NCBI RefSeq assembly: GCF_001894765.1
Contig: NZ_BCWV01000005.1
Span: forward strand, 341,982-405,981
Source of the DNA: Rhodococcoides corynebacterioides NBRC 14404
GTDB taxonomy: Bacteria > Actinomycetota > Actinomycetes > Mycobacteriales > Mycobacteriaceae
Direction of reading: 5' to 3'
Length of the DNA stretch: 64,000 bases
The position numbers were made by a program, and so were the translations under genes. The notes beneath the pieces are model-generated. The model made no database searches and was not told the DNA's origin. It saw only the letters and a list, made by a program, of their open reading frames with translations. Below, in pieces: positions 15,208-26,301 of the stretch; within the stretch, counting starts at the first letter, position 1, and the number at the start of each line of letters is the position of its first letter.

Positions 15208-16704
15208 TTGATCGACGCAACACCGCTGTCCCCTGCCGCCGATGCGGCCGTCACCACCGCCGCCGATGCGGCCGTCACCACCACCTTCGCCGAGCTCGGC
15301 CTCCCCGCCCCCGTGGTGACGGCCCTCGCCGCGAAGGGCATCACCGTTCCCTCCCCCATCCAGTCGATGGCGATCGGCGACGCGCTCGCCGGCCGCAACG
15401 TCCTCGGCCGCGCGCAGACCGGGTCCGGCAAGACGCTGGCCTTCGGCCTGCCCATGCTCACCCGCCTCGCCGAGCTCGGTGACACGCCCGCGGCGAAGCG
15501 CCCGCGTGCGCTCGTCCTGGTGCCCACCCGTGAACTCGCGTTCCAGGTCGTGGACTCCCTGCAGACCTACGCCGCCCCGCTGCGCCTGTCGGTGCGGCCG
15601 GCCGTCGGCGGCACCCCGTTCGGCCGGCAGGCCGACCAGCTCCGCCGCGGCGTCGACGTCCTCGTCGCCACGCCCGGTCGACTGGGCGACCACCTGCGTC
15701 AGGGCACCTGCCTGCTCGACGACGTGTGCATCACGGCCCTCGACGAGGCCGACCAGATGGCCGACATGGGCTTCCTGCCCGAGGTCCGCGAGATCCTCGG
15801 ACTGACGGCCGCGAACGGCCAGCGCATGCTGTTCTCGGCGACGCTCGACCGCGAGGTGCAGTCCCTGGTGCGCCGGTTCCTGCCCGACCACGTGCAGCAC
15901 TCCACCGGCGACAGCAAGGCCGCCGTCGAGTCGATGGAGCACTACATCCTCAACGTCGGACGCGGCCAGAAGGACATCGTGCTGTCCGAGATCGCCGCAC
16001 GCCAGGGCGGGCGCACCATCATGTTCGCGCGCACCAAGCTCGGCTGCGAGGGCATCACCGACCGCCTGCGCGCCGTCGGCATCCACGCCGAGTCGCTGCA
16101 CGGCGGCAAGGCGCAGAACCAGCGCACCCGCGTTCTCGACCGGTTCAAGAACGGCCGCACCCCGGTGCTCGTCGCCACCGACGTCGCCGCACGCGGCATC
16201 CACGTCGACGGCATCGACCTGGTCGTCCACGTCGACCCGCCGGCCGACCACAAGGACTACATGCACCGCGCCGGTCGCACCGCGCGCGCTGGAGCGGCCG
16301 GCACCGTCGTCGCGATCGCCCTGCCGAACCAGCGCCGCATCATCGGTCGCCTCACCGGCCAGGCCGGCGTCAAGGTCACCGAGGTGAACGTCGCCCCCGG
16401 GTCGGCCGAGCTCGGCGCCATCACCGGCGCCCAGAAGCCGTCGGGCGAGCCCGTGCGCGAGGCGCCGCGTCGCGAGCGTCCGGCCGGTGCACCGCGGCGT
16501 GGCGGCAACGAGGGCGGCGGCTACCGCGGACGCAGCAGCGAGGGCAGTGGCTACCGCGGACGCAGCAGCGAGGGCGGCGGCTACCGCGGCCAGGGTGGAC
16601 CCCGCCGCGAGGGCGCACCGCGCCGCGACGCCGCACCCCGCCGGGACACCGGCACTCACGGCGGCGGCTTCCGCAGCCGTGCGTCGCACGCGTCGACCGA
16701 CTAG
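15208..16704 (+). CDS. DEAD-box ATP-dependent RNA helicase (RhlE/DeaD type)
   Basis: The 498-residue protein has Q-motif and motif I AQTGSGKT (residues ~69-76), Ia PTRELAFQV, II DEAD (179-182), III SAT (210-212), and VI HRAGRTAR (from 353). The C-terminal ~90 residues are Arg/Gly-rich with a repeated GYRGRSSEG decapeptide, a basic tail that binds RNA. It unwinds RNA duplexes in ribosome assembly or mRNA decay. The only start giving a full N-terminus is TTG at 15208, with GAGAGG upstream, which suggests lowered translation. A strong terminator follows, so it is monocistronic with its own leader. Confidence 0.93.
   Translation: MIDATPLSPAADAAVTTAADAAVTTTFAELGLPAPVVTALAAKGITVPSPIQSMAIGDALAGRNVLGRAQTGSGKTLAFGLPMLTRLAELGDTPAAKRPRALVLVPTRELAFQVVDSLQTYAAPLRLSVRPAVGGTPFGRQADQLRRGVDVLVATPGRLGDHLRQGTCLLDDVCITALDEADQMADMGFLPEVREILGLTAANGQRMLFSATLDREVQSLVRRFLPDHVQHSTGDSKAAVESMEHYILNVGRGQKDIVLSEIAARQGGRTIMFARTKLGCEGITDRLRAVGIHAESLHGGKAQNQRTRVLDRFKNGRTPVLVATDVAARGIHVDGIDLVVHVDPPADHKDYMHRAGRTARAGAAGTVVAIALPNQRRIIGRLTGQAGVKVTEVNVAPGSAELGAITGAQKPSGEPVREAPRRERPAGAPRRGGNEGGGYRGRSSEGSGYRGRSSEGGGYRGQGGPRREGAPRRDAAPRRDTGTHGGGFRSRASHASTD
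16519..16590 (+). repeat. 30-bp coding repeat in the helicase RG-rich tail
   Basis: A 30-bp unit beginning GGCTACCGCGGACGCAGCAG is present at 16519-16548 and 16549-16578 with a partial third copy to 16590. It encodes the decapeptide GYRGRSSEG(S/G). Copy number is likely to vary between strains. Confidence 0.85.
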
Positions 16705-16723
16705 AGCCGACCCGCACGCCGGC

Positions 16724-16764
16724 CCCTGCCCGGCCCCGGACTTTTCAGCCGGGGCCGGGCAGGG
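16724..16764 (+). terminator. Strong intrinsic terminator after the helicase gene
   Basis: A perfect 16-bp GC stem (16724-16739 with 16749-16764) around the loop ACTTTTCAG starts 19 bp after the helicase stop. It separates the helicase from gnd, whose ATG is 13 bp after the stem. Confidence 0.85.
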
Positions 16765-16776
16765 AAAGCTGGGCGC

Positions 16777-18240
16777 ATGACCTCTCCACGCGACACATCC
16801 GACGGATCCACTCCTCTCGCCCCGATCGGCGTCACCGGCCTCGCCGTCATGGGTTCCAACCTGGCGCGCAACTTCGCCCGGCGCGGTCACGTCGTCGCCG
16901 TGCACAACCGGAGCAGCGCCAAGACCACCGCGTTGATCGAGAACCACGGCAGCGAGGGCACGTTCGTCCCGTCGGAGTCCATCGAGGACTTCGTTGCCAG
17001 CCTGGAGACGCCGCGCCGCGTGGTGATCATGGTCAAGGCCGGCGATCCCACCGATGCGGTGATCGAGGAACTCGCGGCCGTGATGGACGAGGGCGACATC
17101 ATCATCGACGGCGGCAATGCGCTGTACACGGACACGATCCGTCGCGAAGCCGATCTGAAGGAGCGCGGTCTGCTCTTCGTCGGTGCCGGGATCTCCGGCG
17201 GCGAGGAGGGCGCCCTGAACGGGCCGTCGATCATGCCCGGCGGACCGGCGAAGTCGTACGAATCCGTCGGACCCCTGCTCGAGTCCATCGCGGCGCAGGT
17301 CGACGGCACCCCCTGCTGCACCCACATCGGACCCGACGGCTCCGGCCACTTCGTGAAGATGGTGCACAACGGCATCGAGTATGCCGACATGCAGCTCATC
17401 GGCGAGGCGTACCACCTGCTGCGCGACGCGCTCGGCAAGGATCCCGACGCGATCGCCGACGTCTTCCGCACCTGGAACGAGGGCGACCTCGAGAGCTACC
17501 TCGTCGAGATCACCGCGGAGGTGCTCTCGCACAAGGACGCGAAGACCGGCACGCCCCTGGTCGACGTCGTCGTCGACGCGGCGGAGCAGAAGGGCACCGG
17601 CCGGTGGACGGTCAAGTCCGCACTGGATCTCGGTGTTCCCGTCACCGGCATCGCCGAGGCGGTCTTCGCGCGGGCGCTGTCCGGTGCGCGCGACCAGCGC
17701 GCCGCGGCTCGCGGGCTGGCCTCCGGCACCCTCGCCGACAAGCCGCTGGACGTCGACGCGTTCGTCGAGGACATCAGGTCCGCGCTCTACGCCTCGAAGG
17801 TGATCGCCTACGCCCAGGGTTTCGATCAGATCGCGGCCGGCAGCGCCGAGTACGACTGGGACCTCCACCCCGGCGACCTGGCCACCATTTGGCGGGGCGG
17901 CTGCATCATTCGTGCGCGGTTCCTGAACCGCATCAAGGATGCGTACGACGAGAACCCCGAGTTGCCCAGCCTGATCCTGGCGCCGTACTTCCGTGAGGCC
18001 GTGGAGAACGCCGTGGACAGCTGGCGACGGGTGGTGTCCACCGCGACGCTGCTCGGCATTCCGGTGCCGGGCTTCGCCTCCGCCCTGTCGTACTACGACG
18101 GACTGCGCGCCGAGCGTCTCCCCGCCGCCCTGACGCAGGGCCTGCGTGACTTCTTCGGCGCGCACACCTACGAGCGGGTCGACGCCGAGGGCAAGTTCCA
18201 CACTCTGTGGAGCGAGGACAGGTCCGAAGTCCAGGCGTGA
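16777..18240 (+). CDS. gnd: 6-Phosphogluconate dehydrogenase, decarboxylating
   Basis: The enzyme oxidises 6-phosphogluconate to ribulose 5-phosphate and CO2, yielding NADPH in the pentose phosphate pathway. The sequence has 487 residues, the full length of the long (E. coli-like) class. Visible motifs are GVTGLAVMGSNLARNFA (nucleotide site with Arg/Asn favouring NADP), HNRSSAKT, DGGNALYTDT, GAGISGGEEGALNGPSIMPGG and GSGHFVKMVHNGIEYADMQLIGEAY, which includes the catalytic Lys and Asn. The order blaI, blaR, gnd, guaB1 matches Rv1846c-Rv1843c. A DMT transporter gene inserted here follows after 4 bp. Confidence 0.97.
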   Translation: MTSPRDTSDGSTPLAPIGVTGLAVMGSNLARNFARRGHVVAVHNRSSAKTTALIENHGSEGTFVPSESIEDFVASLETPRRVVIMVKAGDPTDAVIEELAAVMDEGDIIIDGGNALYTDTIRREADLKERGLLFVGAGISGGEEGALNGPSIMPGGPAKSYESVGPLLESIAAQVDGTPCCTHIGPDGSGHFVKMVHNGIEYADMQLIGEAYHLLRDALGKDPDAIADVFRTWNEGDLESYLVEITAEVLSHKDAKTGTPLVDVVVDAAEQKGTGRWTVKSALDLGVPVTGIAEAVFARALSGARDQRAAARGLASGTLADKPLDVDAFVEDIRSALYASKVIAYAQGFDQIAAGSAEYDWDLHPGDLATIWRGGCIIRARFLNRIKDAYDENPELPSLILAPYFREAVENAVDSWRRVVSTATLLGIPVPGFASALSYYDGLRAERLPAALTQGLRDFFGAHTYERVDAEGKFHTLWSEDRSEVQA

Positions 18241-18244
18241 GGCC

Positions 18245-19141
18245 GTGACCGCCCCGGCGTCGTCCTCGATCGCGATCGTCCTCGCGTTGATCGCCGCTGC
18301 GCTCTTCGCGTGTGCGGCCGTGGCCCAGCAGTCCGCCGCCGCGGCGGTGCCGGACGGTGCGCTCGTGCGCGGGGTCCTGCGCAGCGGGCGGTGGTGGGCC
18401 GGGGTCGGGGGCGACGTGGGCGGTTATCTCGTCCAGGTCGCCGCTCTGGCGGTCGGATCGGTGGCCGTGGTGCAGCCGGTGCTGGTCAGCATGTTGCTGT
18501 TCGCGCTCCCGCTGTCCGCGCGGTTCTCGGGGCTACGCATGCGTCCGTCGACGTGGCTCGCCGCGGTCGGCCTGACGGCCGCGCTGGTCGTGTTCGTCGC
18601 GGTCGGCGAGCCGACGGAGGGCGACGCCGACGCGCCGTGGGCGGCGTGGGCGTGGCCGCTGGCGGTGGTGGTCGGAATCTCCCTCGTCGCGGCGGCCGTG
18701 GGTGCCTCCGCCGGACGCCGAGCGTCGCGGGCCGCGTTGTCGTTCGGCATCGCCGGTGGGCTTCTGTTCGGCGTCGCGGTCGCGTTCACGAAATACGTCA
18801 CCGATCTCGTCGAACGGGGGTTCCTCGCCGCGGCGACGTCCTGGCAGACCTACGCGCTGGTCGCGGCCGGGGTGGCCGGGTTCTACCTCCAGCAGCGTGC
18901 GTTCCAGGCCGGGCCGCTCGCCGCGTCGTTGCCGGCCGTCACCATCGGCGAGCCGCTCGCCGCGGTGGCCCTGGGCGTCGTCGTCCTCGACGAACGGATC
19001 GACGTCGGCGGTGTCCGGGGTCCGGTGGTGATCGCGGCCCTGGCCGTCATGGTTCTCACGACGATCGCCCTCAGCCGGGTCCAGGCCACCGCGGGGGAAC
19101 CGCGGACCGCTCGGTCCCGGCCGGTGCACGACCCGCAGTAG
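18245..19141 (+). CDS. DMT-superfamily membrane transporter
   Basis: The 298-residue protein has about nine to ten hydrophobic helices in two repeats, the pattern of EamA/DMT exporters (QPVLVSMLLFALPLSARFSG in the first half; PLAASLPAVTIGEPLAAVALGVVVLDE in the second). The latter motif is typical of the actinobacterial DMT group. The start is GTG four bases after the gnd stop, and guaB1 begins 11 bp later, so the three are probably co-transcribed. The substrate is unknown; a metabolite exporter tied to the pentose or purine pathway is possible from context only. Confidence 0.8.
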   Translation: MTAPASSSIAIVLALIAAALFACAAVAQQSAAAAVPDGALVRGVLRSGRWWAGVGGDVGGYLVQVAALAVGSVAVVQPVLVSMLLFALPLSARFSGLRMRPSTWLAAVGLTAALVVFVAVGEPTEGDADAPWAAWAWPLAVVVGISLVAAAVGASAGRRASRAALSFGIAGGLLFGVAVAFTKYVTDLVERGFLAAATSWQTYALVAAGVAGFYLQQRAFQAGPLAASLPAVTIGEPLAAVALGVVVLDERIDVGGVRGPVVIAALAVMVLTTIALSRVQATAGEPRTARSRPVHDPQ

Positions 19142-19146
19142 GATGA

Positions 19147-20589
<1,443 letters not shown>

Positions 20590-20645
20590 TCCCGGCGGAC
20601 TCCGCGGTTGACCGACGCCGCGGCCGGGTATCGCACCTCTCACGT

Positions 20646-20676
20646 CCCGTTCGACCAGCACGACCCGTTCGACCAG
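20646..20676 (+). repeat. Two 13-bp direct repeats in the guaB1-CNNM gap
   Basis: CCCGTTCGACCAG occurs at 20646-20658 and 20664-20676 (18-bp period), within the 106-bp gap. It may be a protein site for the promoter of the next gene or chance slippage. No terminator hairpin is visible in the gap. Confidence 0.4.
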
Positions 20677-20695
20677 TTAGGACACCGGTGCCGTC

Positions 20696-22084
20696 GTGAC
20701 CGTGCTCGTCCCCGTGCTCAGCCTCGTCGGTTTCGTCGCACTCACGGCCGGGACCGCCCTGTTCGTGGCGGCGGAGTTCTCGCTGACCGCGCTCGAACGC
20801 AGCACCGTCGAGGCGGCCGCCCGCGAGGGCGACGCGCGGTCCCGCCAGGTGCTGCGCGCGCACAAGACGCTGTCCTTCCAGCTCTCGGGCGCACAGCTCG
20901 GGATCACCATCACCACGCTGATCACCGGCTACATCGCGGAACCGGTGCTCGCGCGGTTCATCTCGCCGGTGGTGCTCGCGATCGGCGCGTCGGAGCGGGT
21001 CGCGACCGCGGCCTCGCTGGTGCTCGCGCTGATCATCGCGACGTCGTTGTCGATGGTGTTCGGCGAGCTGGTGCCGAAGAACCTCGCGATCGCGAACCCG
21101 ATCGGCGTGGCCCGTGTCGCGGCGGGCCCGCAGGCGGCGTTCTCCCTCGTGTTCCGGTGGGCGATCGACGGCCTCAACGGGTCCGCCAACTGGATGGTGC
21201 GGCGGCTCGGGATCGAGCCGGCGGAGGAGCTCCGCTCGGCGCGCTCTCCTCAGGAACTCGGCTCGCTCGTCCGCACGTCGGCCGAACACGGGTCGCTCGA
21301 CGCCCGCACCGCGCGACTGGTGGATCGGTCGCTGCAGTTCGGCGACCGTAGCGCCGACGAGCTGATGACGCCGCGCGTGAAGATCGAGACCCTCTCCGAG
21401 CGGGACACGGTGGCCGACCTGATCGACACCGCGGCCCGGACGGGCTTCTCCCGGTTCCCGGTGGTCGTCGCCGGCGACCTGGACGACACCCTCGGAGTCG
21501 TCCACATCAAGCACGCGTTCACCGTGCCCGCCGCCGAGCGCGGCACCACGCCGGTGCGGACGCTCGCCGCCCGGGTCCCGACGGTGCCCGCGAGTCTCGA
21601 CGGCGACTCGGTGATGGACCGCGTGCGTGCCGACGGCATGCAGGTCGCGCTCGTCGTGGACGAATACGGCGGCACCGCGGGCATCGTCACCATGGAGGAC
21701 CTCATCGAGGAGATCGTCGGCGACGTCCGCGACGAGCACGACACCCCGGACGTCGACGTGCAGCGGGTCGGCGACGGCTGGCTGTGCTCGGGGTTGCTCC
21801 GGATCGACGAGGTGGTCGAGCACACCGGGTACGCCGCGCCGAGCGGGGACTACGAGACGCTCGGCGGACTCGTGCTGACCCGGTTCGCCCGCATTCCGGA
21901 GGCCGGCGATCGCGTGGTGCTTCCCACGGCCGTCGGCGAGTCCGACGACGACGCGCACGGCGGGTGGATCGCGCGGGTCGAGTCGATGGACGGCCGACGG
22001 ATCGACCGGATTCTCGTGCGACCCGCCGCTCCCGAGGAAGTGGGTCACCTGCGGAGCGCCGGTTCGGAGGACGACCGTGGGTGA
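20696..22084 (+). CDS. CNNM/HlyC-CorC family membrane protein with CBS pair
   Basis: The protein has 462 residues. Residues ~1-190 are the DUF21 membrane domain ([53 protein letters not shown]). Two CBS domains follow (~205-330) and a C-terminal CorC_HlyC transporter-associated domain (~345-430). Relatives (Rv1842c; CNNM/CorC) are thought to export magnesium or cobalt or to sense nucleotides through CBS; the older name hemolysin is misleading. The GTG start has a weak ribosome site. It overlaps the next, related gene by 8 bp. Confidence 0.88.
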   Translation: MTVLVPVLSLVGFVALTAGTALFVAAEFSLTALERSTVEAAAREGDARSRQVLRAHKTLSFQLSGAQLGITITTLITGYIAEPVLARFISPVVLAIGASERVATAASLVLALIIATSLSMVFGELVPKNLAIANPIGVARVAAGPQAAFSLVFRWAIDGLNGSANWMVRRLGIEPAEELRSARSPQELGSLVRTSAEHGSLDARTARLVDRSLQFGDRSADELMTPRVKIETLSERDTVADLIDTAARTGFSRFPVVVAGDLDDTLGVVHIKHAFTVPAAERGTTPVRTLAARVPTVPASLDGDSVMDRVRADGMQVALVVDEYGGTAGIVTMEDLIEEIVGDVRDEHDTPDVDVQRVGDGWLCSGLLRIDEVVEHTGYAAPSGDYETLGGLVLTRFARIPEAGDRVVLPTAVGESDDDAHGGWIARVESMDGRRIDRILVRPAAPEEVGHLRSAGSEDDRG

Positions 22085-23168
22085 CCTCGCCGCGGTGGGC
22101 CTCGCGGTGATCCTGCTGCTGCTGAACGCCTTCTTCGTCGGTGCCGAGTTCTCCCTGATCTCCGCCCGACGGGACCGGTTGGACAGCCTGGTCGCCCAGG
22201 GCAAGAAGCGGGCCGCGGTGGTCGTCGAGGCAGGTCAGAATCTGTCGCTCATGCTGGCGGCGGCGCAGCTCGGCATCACCATCTGCTCGATCCTGCTCGG
22301 CCGGGTGGCCGAGCCCGCCGTGGCTCATCTGATCGAGCGGCCGTTCGAGTGGGCCGGACTGCCGGAGCAGTTGCTCCATCCGGTCGGGTTCACGCTGGCG
22401 CTGATGATCGTGGTGATCCTGCACATCCTGATCGGCGAGATGGTGCCGAAGAACATCGCCATCGCCGGTCCGGAATCGACCGCGATGCTGCTGGTGCCGA
22501 TGCACCTGCGGTGGCTCGCCGTCGCCAAGCCGTTGATCGCGTTCTACAACCTCTGCGCCAACGCGACGTTGCGGGCCCTGCGGGTCGAACCCCGTGACGA
22601 ACTGGAATCGTCCGTGTCCGCCGACCAACTCTCCGACATGATCGGCGAGTCCCGGTCCGAGGGACTGATCGACGAGGAGGAGCACCGCCGGCTCGCCCGA
22701 GCGCTCGAGACGTCGGGACGGACGGTGCGCGAGGTCCTGATCCCGCTGGAGCGGGCCCGTACCGTCCGCACCGGCCCGGACGGGCCGACCCTGGGGGCCA
22801 TCGAGGAAGCGGTGCGCGAGACGGGTTTCTCCCGCTACCCGGTGCGCGACGACGCCGACGGCCTCATCGGCTATCTGCACCTCAAGGACGTGCTCGATCT
22901 CATGGCCGATCCGGACGCGGACGCCGACACGGTCATCCCGCGATCGGACGTGCGGATGCTGCCCGTGGTCGACGGTCGAACCCCGTTGGACGAGGCGCTG
23001 GCGCGTCTGCGCAGTCGTCGCAGCCACCTCGCAGCGGTCGCGGAACCGGGGCAGGGCACCATCGGCATCGTCGCGCTCGAGGACCTGGTCGAGGAGTTCG
23101 TGGGGACGGTGCGCGACGGGACCCACCGCGTCGAGGACGTCGTTCCGGGTCCGGACGAGCAGGGATGA
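22077..23168 (+). CDS. CNNM-type membrane protein with CBS pair, short form
   Basis: The 363-residue paralogue of the upstream gene has the DUF21 domain ([54 protein letters not shown]) and two CBS domains, but it ends soon after the second CBS and lacks the CorC_HlyC domain. The pair probably forms a hetero-oligomer, as tandem Rv1842c/Rv1841c do by position. The GTG start is inside the end of the upstream gene, and ATGA joins it to the next gene. Ion specificity cannot be judged. Confidence 0.87.
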   Translation: MGDLAAVGLAVILLLLNAFFVGAEFSLISARRDRLDSLVAQGKKRAAVVVEAGQNLSLMLAAAQLGITICSILLGRVAEPAVAHLIERPFEWAGLPEQLLHPVGFTLALMIVVILHILIGEMVPKNIAIAGPESTAMLLVPMHLRWLAVAKPLIAFYNLCANATLRALRVEPRDELESSVSADQLSDMIGESRSEGLIDEEEHRRLARALETSGRTVREVLIPLERARTVRTGPDGPTLGAIEEAVRETGFSRYPVRDDADGLIGYLHLKDVLDLMADPDADADTVIPRSDVRMLPVVDGRTPLDEALARLRSRRSHLAAVAEPGQGTIGIVALEDLVEEFVGTVRDGTHRVEDVVPGPDEQG

Positions 23169-24058
23169 TCGTGCTGAGCCCCGCCGAGTTCGACACGCGA
23201 CGGGCGGCGCACGAGCACCGCGTGGACGAGGCGATCGGCGACCACGTCGCGCGCCGGGCGACCGGTGCGACCCATCCGGTGATCGACTTCCTCTTCACCT
23301 ACTACAGCCTCAAGCCGGGACATCTGCGTCGGTGGCATCCCGGCCACGGCACCGCGCTCGTCGGCGACGCCGCGGCGGCCTACCGCGACCGCACCGGGTA
23401 CACGTCGGTCACCGTGGACGGCGTTCCCGCGACGACGGTGTCCGACGAGTTCCTGGCCAAGCGTCTCGCGGCGGTCGAGTTCGTGCACACCCTGCTGACC
23501 CGCACCGCCGGGCGACCGGCCCGGCTGGGCTGTTTCGGCCTGCACGAGTGGGCGATGGTCTACCGGGGTGGCGGCGACGCCCTCCGCCACGACGTCCCCC
23601 TGCGACTCGGGCACGAGGGGACCGACCGGGTGGTCGAGGAGATGCCGTTGCGGTGCACCCACTACGACGCGTTCCGCTTCTTCACCCCCGACGCGGTGCC
23701 CCGCAACGACACCGAACTCTCCCCCGATCACCGGCTGCGGACCGAACAACCCGGTTGCCTGCACGCGGCGATGGATCTCTACAAGTGGGTGGCCAAGCTG
23801 GGACCGCTGCTCCCGTCCGATCTCCTGATGGACTGCTTCGACCTGGCACGGACCGCCCGCGAGATCGACATGCGCGCCAGCCCGTACGACCTGCGGGGGT
23901 ACGGCTACGCCCCGATCGCCGTCGAGACACCGGCCGGACGAGCGGAGTACGTGCGGGTGCAGCAGGACGTCGCGGAGCGGGCGACCCCACTGCGCGCGCG
24001 TGTCGTCGAGGGGTGTCGGGCACTCCTGGTGCACTCCGGTCGGAATACCAGTGGGTAA
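23165..24058 (+). CDS. Conserved actinobacterial protein often labelled 3-methyladenine DNA glycosylase
   Basis: The 297-residue soluble protein has the conserved opening [25 protein letters not shown], a [12 protein letters not shown] block, [18 protein letters not shown] and a Cys/His-containing segment [26 protein letters not shown]. Databases commonly name this family 3-methyladenine DNA glycosylase, but I see no helix-hairpin-helix motif or AlkA/Tag signature, so the label is doubtful. The many conserved His, Asp and aromatic residues suggest an enzyme. It is coupled by ATGA to the short CNNM gene, and malate synthase follows after 59 bp. Confidence 0.6.
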   Translation: MIVLSPAEFDTRRAAHEHRVDEAIGDHVARRATGATHPVIDFLFTYYSLKPGHLRRWHPGHGTALVGDAAAAYRDRTGYTSVTVDGVPATTVSDEFLAKRLAAVEFVHTLLTRTAGRPARLGCFGLHEWAMVYRGGGDALRHDVPLRLGHEGTDRVVEEMPLRCTHYDAFRFFTPDAVPRNDTELSPDHRLRTEQPGCLHAAMDLYKWVAKLGPLLPSDLLMDCFDLARTAREIDMRASPYDLRGYGYAPIAVETPAGRAEYVRVQQDVAERATPLRARVVEGCRALLVHSGRNTSG

Positions 24059-24117
24059 CATCGTGCACGGCGCGGCAACGGTGCCGCGGCCGACGAGAGT
24101 CGAGTGAGGGGCTACAG

Positions 24118-26295
24118 ATGACGGAACGCGTCCAGGTCGGAAGTCTGCAGGTTGCCGCTGTTCTGCACGAGTTCGTGCAGTCGAAGGCCCTGCCGGGTAC
24201 CGGTGTCGAGGCGGAGGCGTTCTGGTCCGGGGTGGAGTCGTTGCTGACGGATCTCGCCCCGAAGAACCGCGCTCTGCTGGGCGCTCGCGACGAGATCCAG
24301 GGCAAGCTCGACGCCTGGCATTCCGAGCACCCGGGCGCCGGGTACGACAAGGCGGCGTACAAGGCGTTCCTGCAGGAGATCGGGTACCTCGAGGAGCAGC
24401 CGGCGCCGTTCTCGATCACCACCTCCGGGGTGGACCGGGAGATCACCTCCACCGCCGGTCCCCAGTTGGTGGTGCCGGTGCTCAACGCCCGCTTCGCGAT
24501 CAACGCCTCCAACGCCCGCTGGGGCTCGCTCTACGACGCCCTGTACGGCACCGACGCCATCCCCGAGGACGGTGGCGCCGAGAAGGGCACCTCCTACAAC
24601 CGGGTCCGCGGCGACAAGGTCATCGCCTACGCCCGCGCGTTCCTCGACGAGGCCGTGCCGCTGGCGTCGGGCTCGCACGTCGACGCCACCGCCTACGTGA
24701 TCGACGGGTCCGCCCTGTCGGTGACCCTCGCCTCGGGTGAGACCACCGGCCTGGCCGATCCGGCTCTGCTCGTCGGCTACACCGGCGAGCCGTCGGCGCC
24801 GACGGGCATCCTGTTCCGCCACCACGGTCTGCACCTGGAACTGCAGATCGACGCCACCAGCCCCATCGGCAGCACCGACGCCGCCGGCGTGAAGGACGTG
24901 CTCGTCGAGTCGGCCGTCACCACGATCATGGACCTCGAGGACTCCGTCGCCGCGGTCGACGCCGAGGACAAGGTCCTCGGCTACGGCAATTGGCTGGGCC
25001 TGATGCGCGGCGACCTCGCCGAGGAGGTCACCAAGAACGGCAAGACCTTCACCCGCACCATGAACCCCGACCGCGTCTACACCGCCCTCGACGGCTCCGA
25101 GCTGGTGCTGCACGGCCGCTCGCTGCTGTTCGTGCGCAACGTCGGACACCTGATGACCACCGACGCAATCCTCGACGCCGACGGCAACGAGGTGCCCGAG
25201 GGCATCCTCGACGCGATCATGACCTCGCTGTGCGGCATGCACAGCCTCACCGGCGAGGTGGAGCTGACCAACAGTCGCACCGGCTCGCTCTACATCGTCA
25301 AGCCGAAGATGCACGGCCCCGCCGAGGTCGCGTTCACCGACGAGCTGTTCGCCCGCGTGGAGGACCTGCTGGGTCTGTCCCGCAACACCCTCAAGGTCGG
25401 CATCATGGACGAGGAGCGGCGCACCACCGTCAACCTCGCCGCCGCGATCGCCGCGGCGAAGGAGCGGGTGGTGTTCATCAACACCGGCTTCCTCGACCGC
25501 ACCGGCGACGAGATCCACACCTCCATGGAGGCCGGGCCGGTGGTCCGCAAGGCCGAGATGAAGAAGCAGACGTGGATCGCCGCCTACGAGGACTGGAACG
25601 TCGACACCGGCCTGGCCGCCGGCCTGGAAGGCAAGGCGCAGATCGGCAAGGGCATGTGGGCGATGCCGGACCTGATGGCCGACATGCTCGAGCAGAAGAT
25701 CGGCCACCCGAAGGCCGGCGCCAACACCGCCTGGGTGCCGTCCCCGACGGCGGCGACCCTGCACGCGCTGCACTACCACAAGGTGGACGTGTTCGCCCGC
25801 CAGGAGGAGATCGCGCAGGCCAAGCGTGCCACCGTCGATCAGATTCTCGAGATCCCGCTGGCCGCGGACACCTCGTGGAGCGCGGAGGACAAGCAGCGCG
25901 AGCTCGACAACAACTGCCAGTCGATCCTCGGATACGTCGTGCGCTGGATCGACCACGGTGTGGGCTGCTCGAAGGTGCCCGACATCGACGACGTCGCCCT
26001 CATGGAAGACCGTGCCACACTGCGCATCTCGAGTCAGTTGCTGGCCAACTGGGTGCGTCACGGTGTCGTCTCCGAGGACGACGTGCTCGCCTCCCTGCAC
26101 CGCATGGCGCCGGTGGTCGATCGACAGAACGCCGGTGACCCCACCTACCGGCCGCTCGCCGAGAACTCCGAGACCAACATCGCGTTCAACGCGGCGAAGG
26201 ACCTCATCCTGCTCGGCACGCAGCAGCCCAACGGCTACACCGAGCCGATCCTGCACGCCCGTCGTCGCGAGTACAAGGCCGCCAACGCCCGATGA
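24118..26295 (+). CDS. glcB: Malate synthase G
   Basis: The enzyme condenses glyoxylate and acetyl-CoA to malate, closing the glyoxylate shunt for growth on fatty acids and C2 compounds. The 725 residues match the G isoform. Landmarks are the N-terminal helical clasp, [23 protein letters not shown], the Mg-site segment [59 protein letters not shown] and the C-terminal [21 protein letters not shown] region. The ATG at 24118 follows a GAGGGG ribosome site; longer open frame upstream overlaps another gene. It is Rv1837c by position. Isocitrate lyase is not in the window. Confidence 0.97.
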   Translation: MTERVQVGSLQVAAVLHEFVQSKALPGTGVEAEAFWSGVESLLTDLAPKNRALLGARDEIQGKLDAWHSEHPGAGYDKAAYKAFLQEIGYLEEQPAPFSITTSGVDREITSTAGPQLVVPVLNARFAINASNARWGSLYDALYGTDAIPEDGGAEKGTSYNRVRGDKVIAYARAFLDEAVPLASGSHVDATAYVIDGSALSVTLASGETTGLADPALLVGYTGEPSAPTGILFRHHGLHLELQIDATSPIGSTDAAGVKDVLVESAVTTIMDLEDSVAAVDAEDKVLGYGNWLGLMRGDLAEEVTKNGKTFTRTMNPDRVYTALDGSELVLHGRSLLFVRNVGHLMTTDAILDADGNEVPEGILDAIMTSLCGMHSLTGEVELTNSRTGSLYIVKPKMHGPAEVAFTDELFARVEDLLGLSRNTLKVGIMDEERRTTVNLAAAIAAAKERVVFINTGFLDRTGDEIHTSMEAGPVVRKAEMKKQTWIAAYEDWNVDTGLAAGLEGKAQIGKGMWAMPDLMADMLEQKIGHPKAGANTAWVPSPTAATLHALHYHKVDVFARQEEIAQAKRATVDQILEIPLAADTSWSAEDKQRELDNNCQSILGYVVRWIDHGVGCSKVPDIDDVALMEDRATLRISSQLLANWVRHGVVSEDDVLASLHRMAPVVDRQNAGDPTYRPLAENSETNIAFNAAKDLILLGTQQPNGYTEPILHARRREYKAANAR

Positions 26296-26301
26296 CGACC
26301 C

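Noticed and set aside
13384..18201. A leftward open frame of about 1600 codons across blaI, helicase and gnd
   Set aside because: It runs antisense to three well-recognised genes and two terminators and shows only low-complexity composition.
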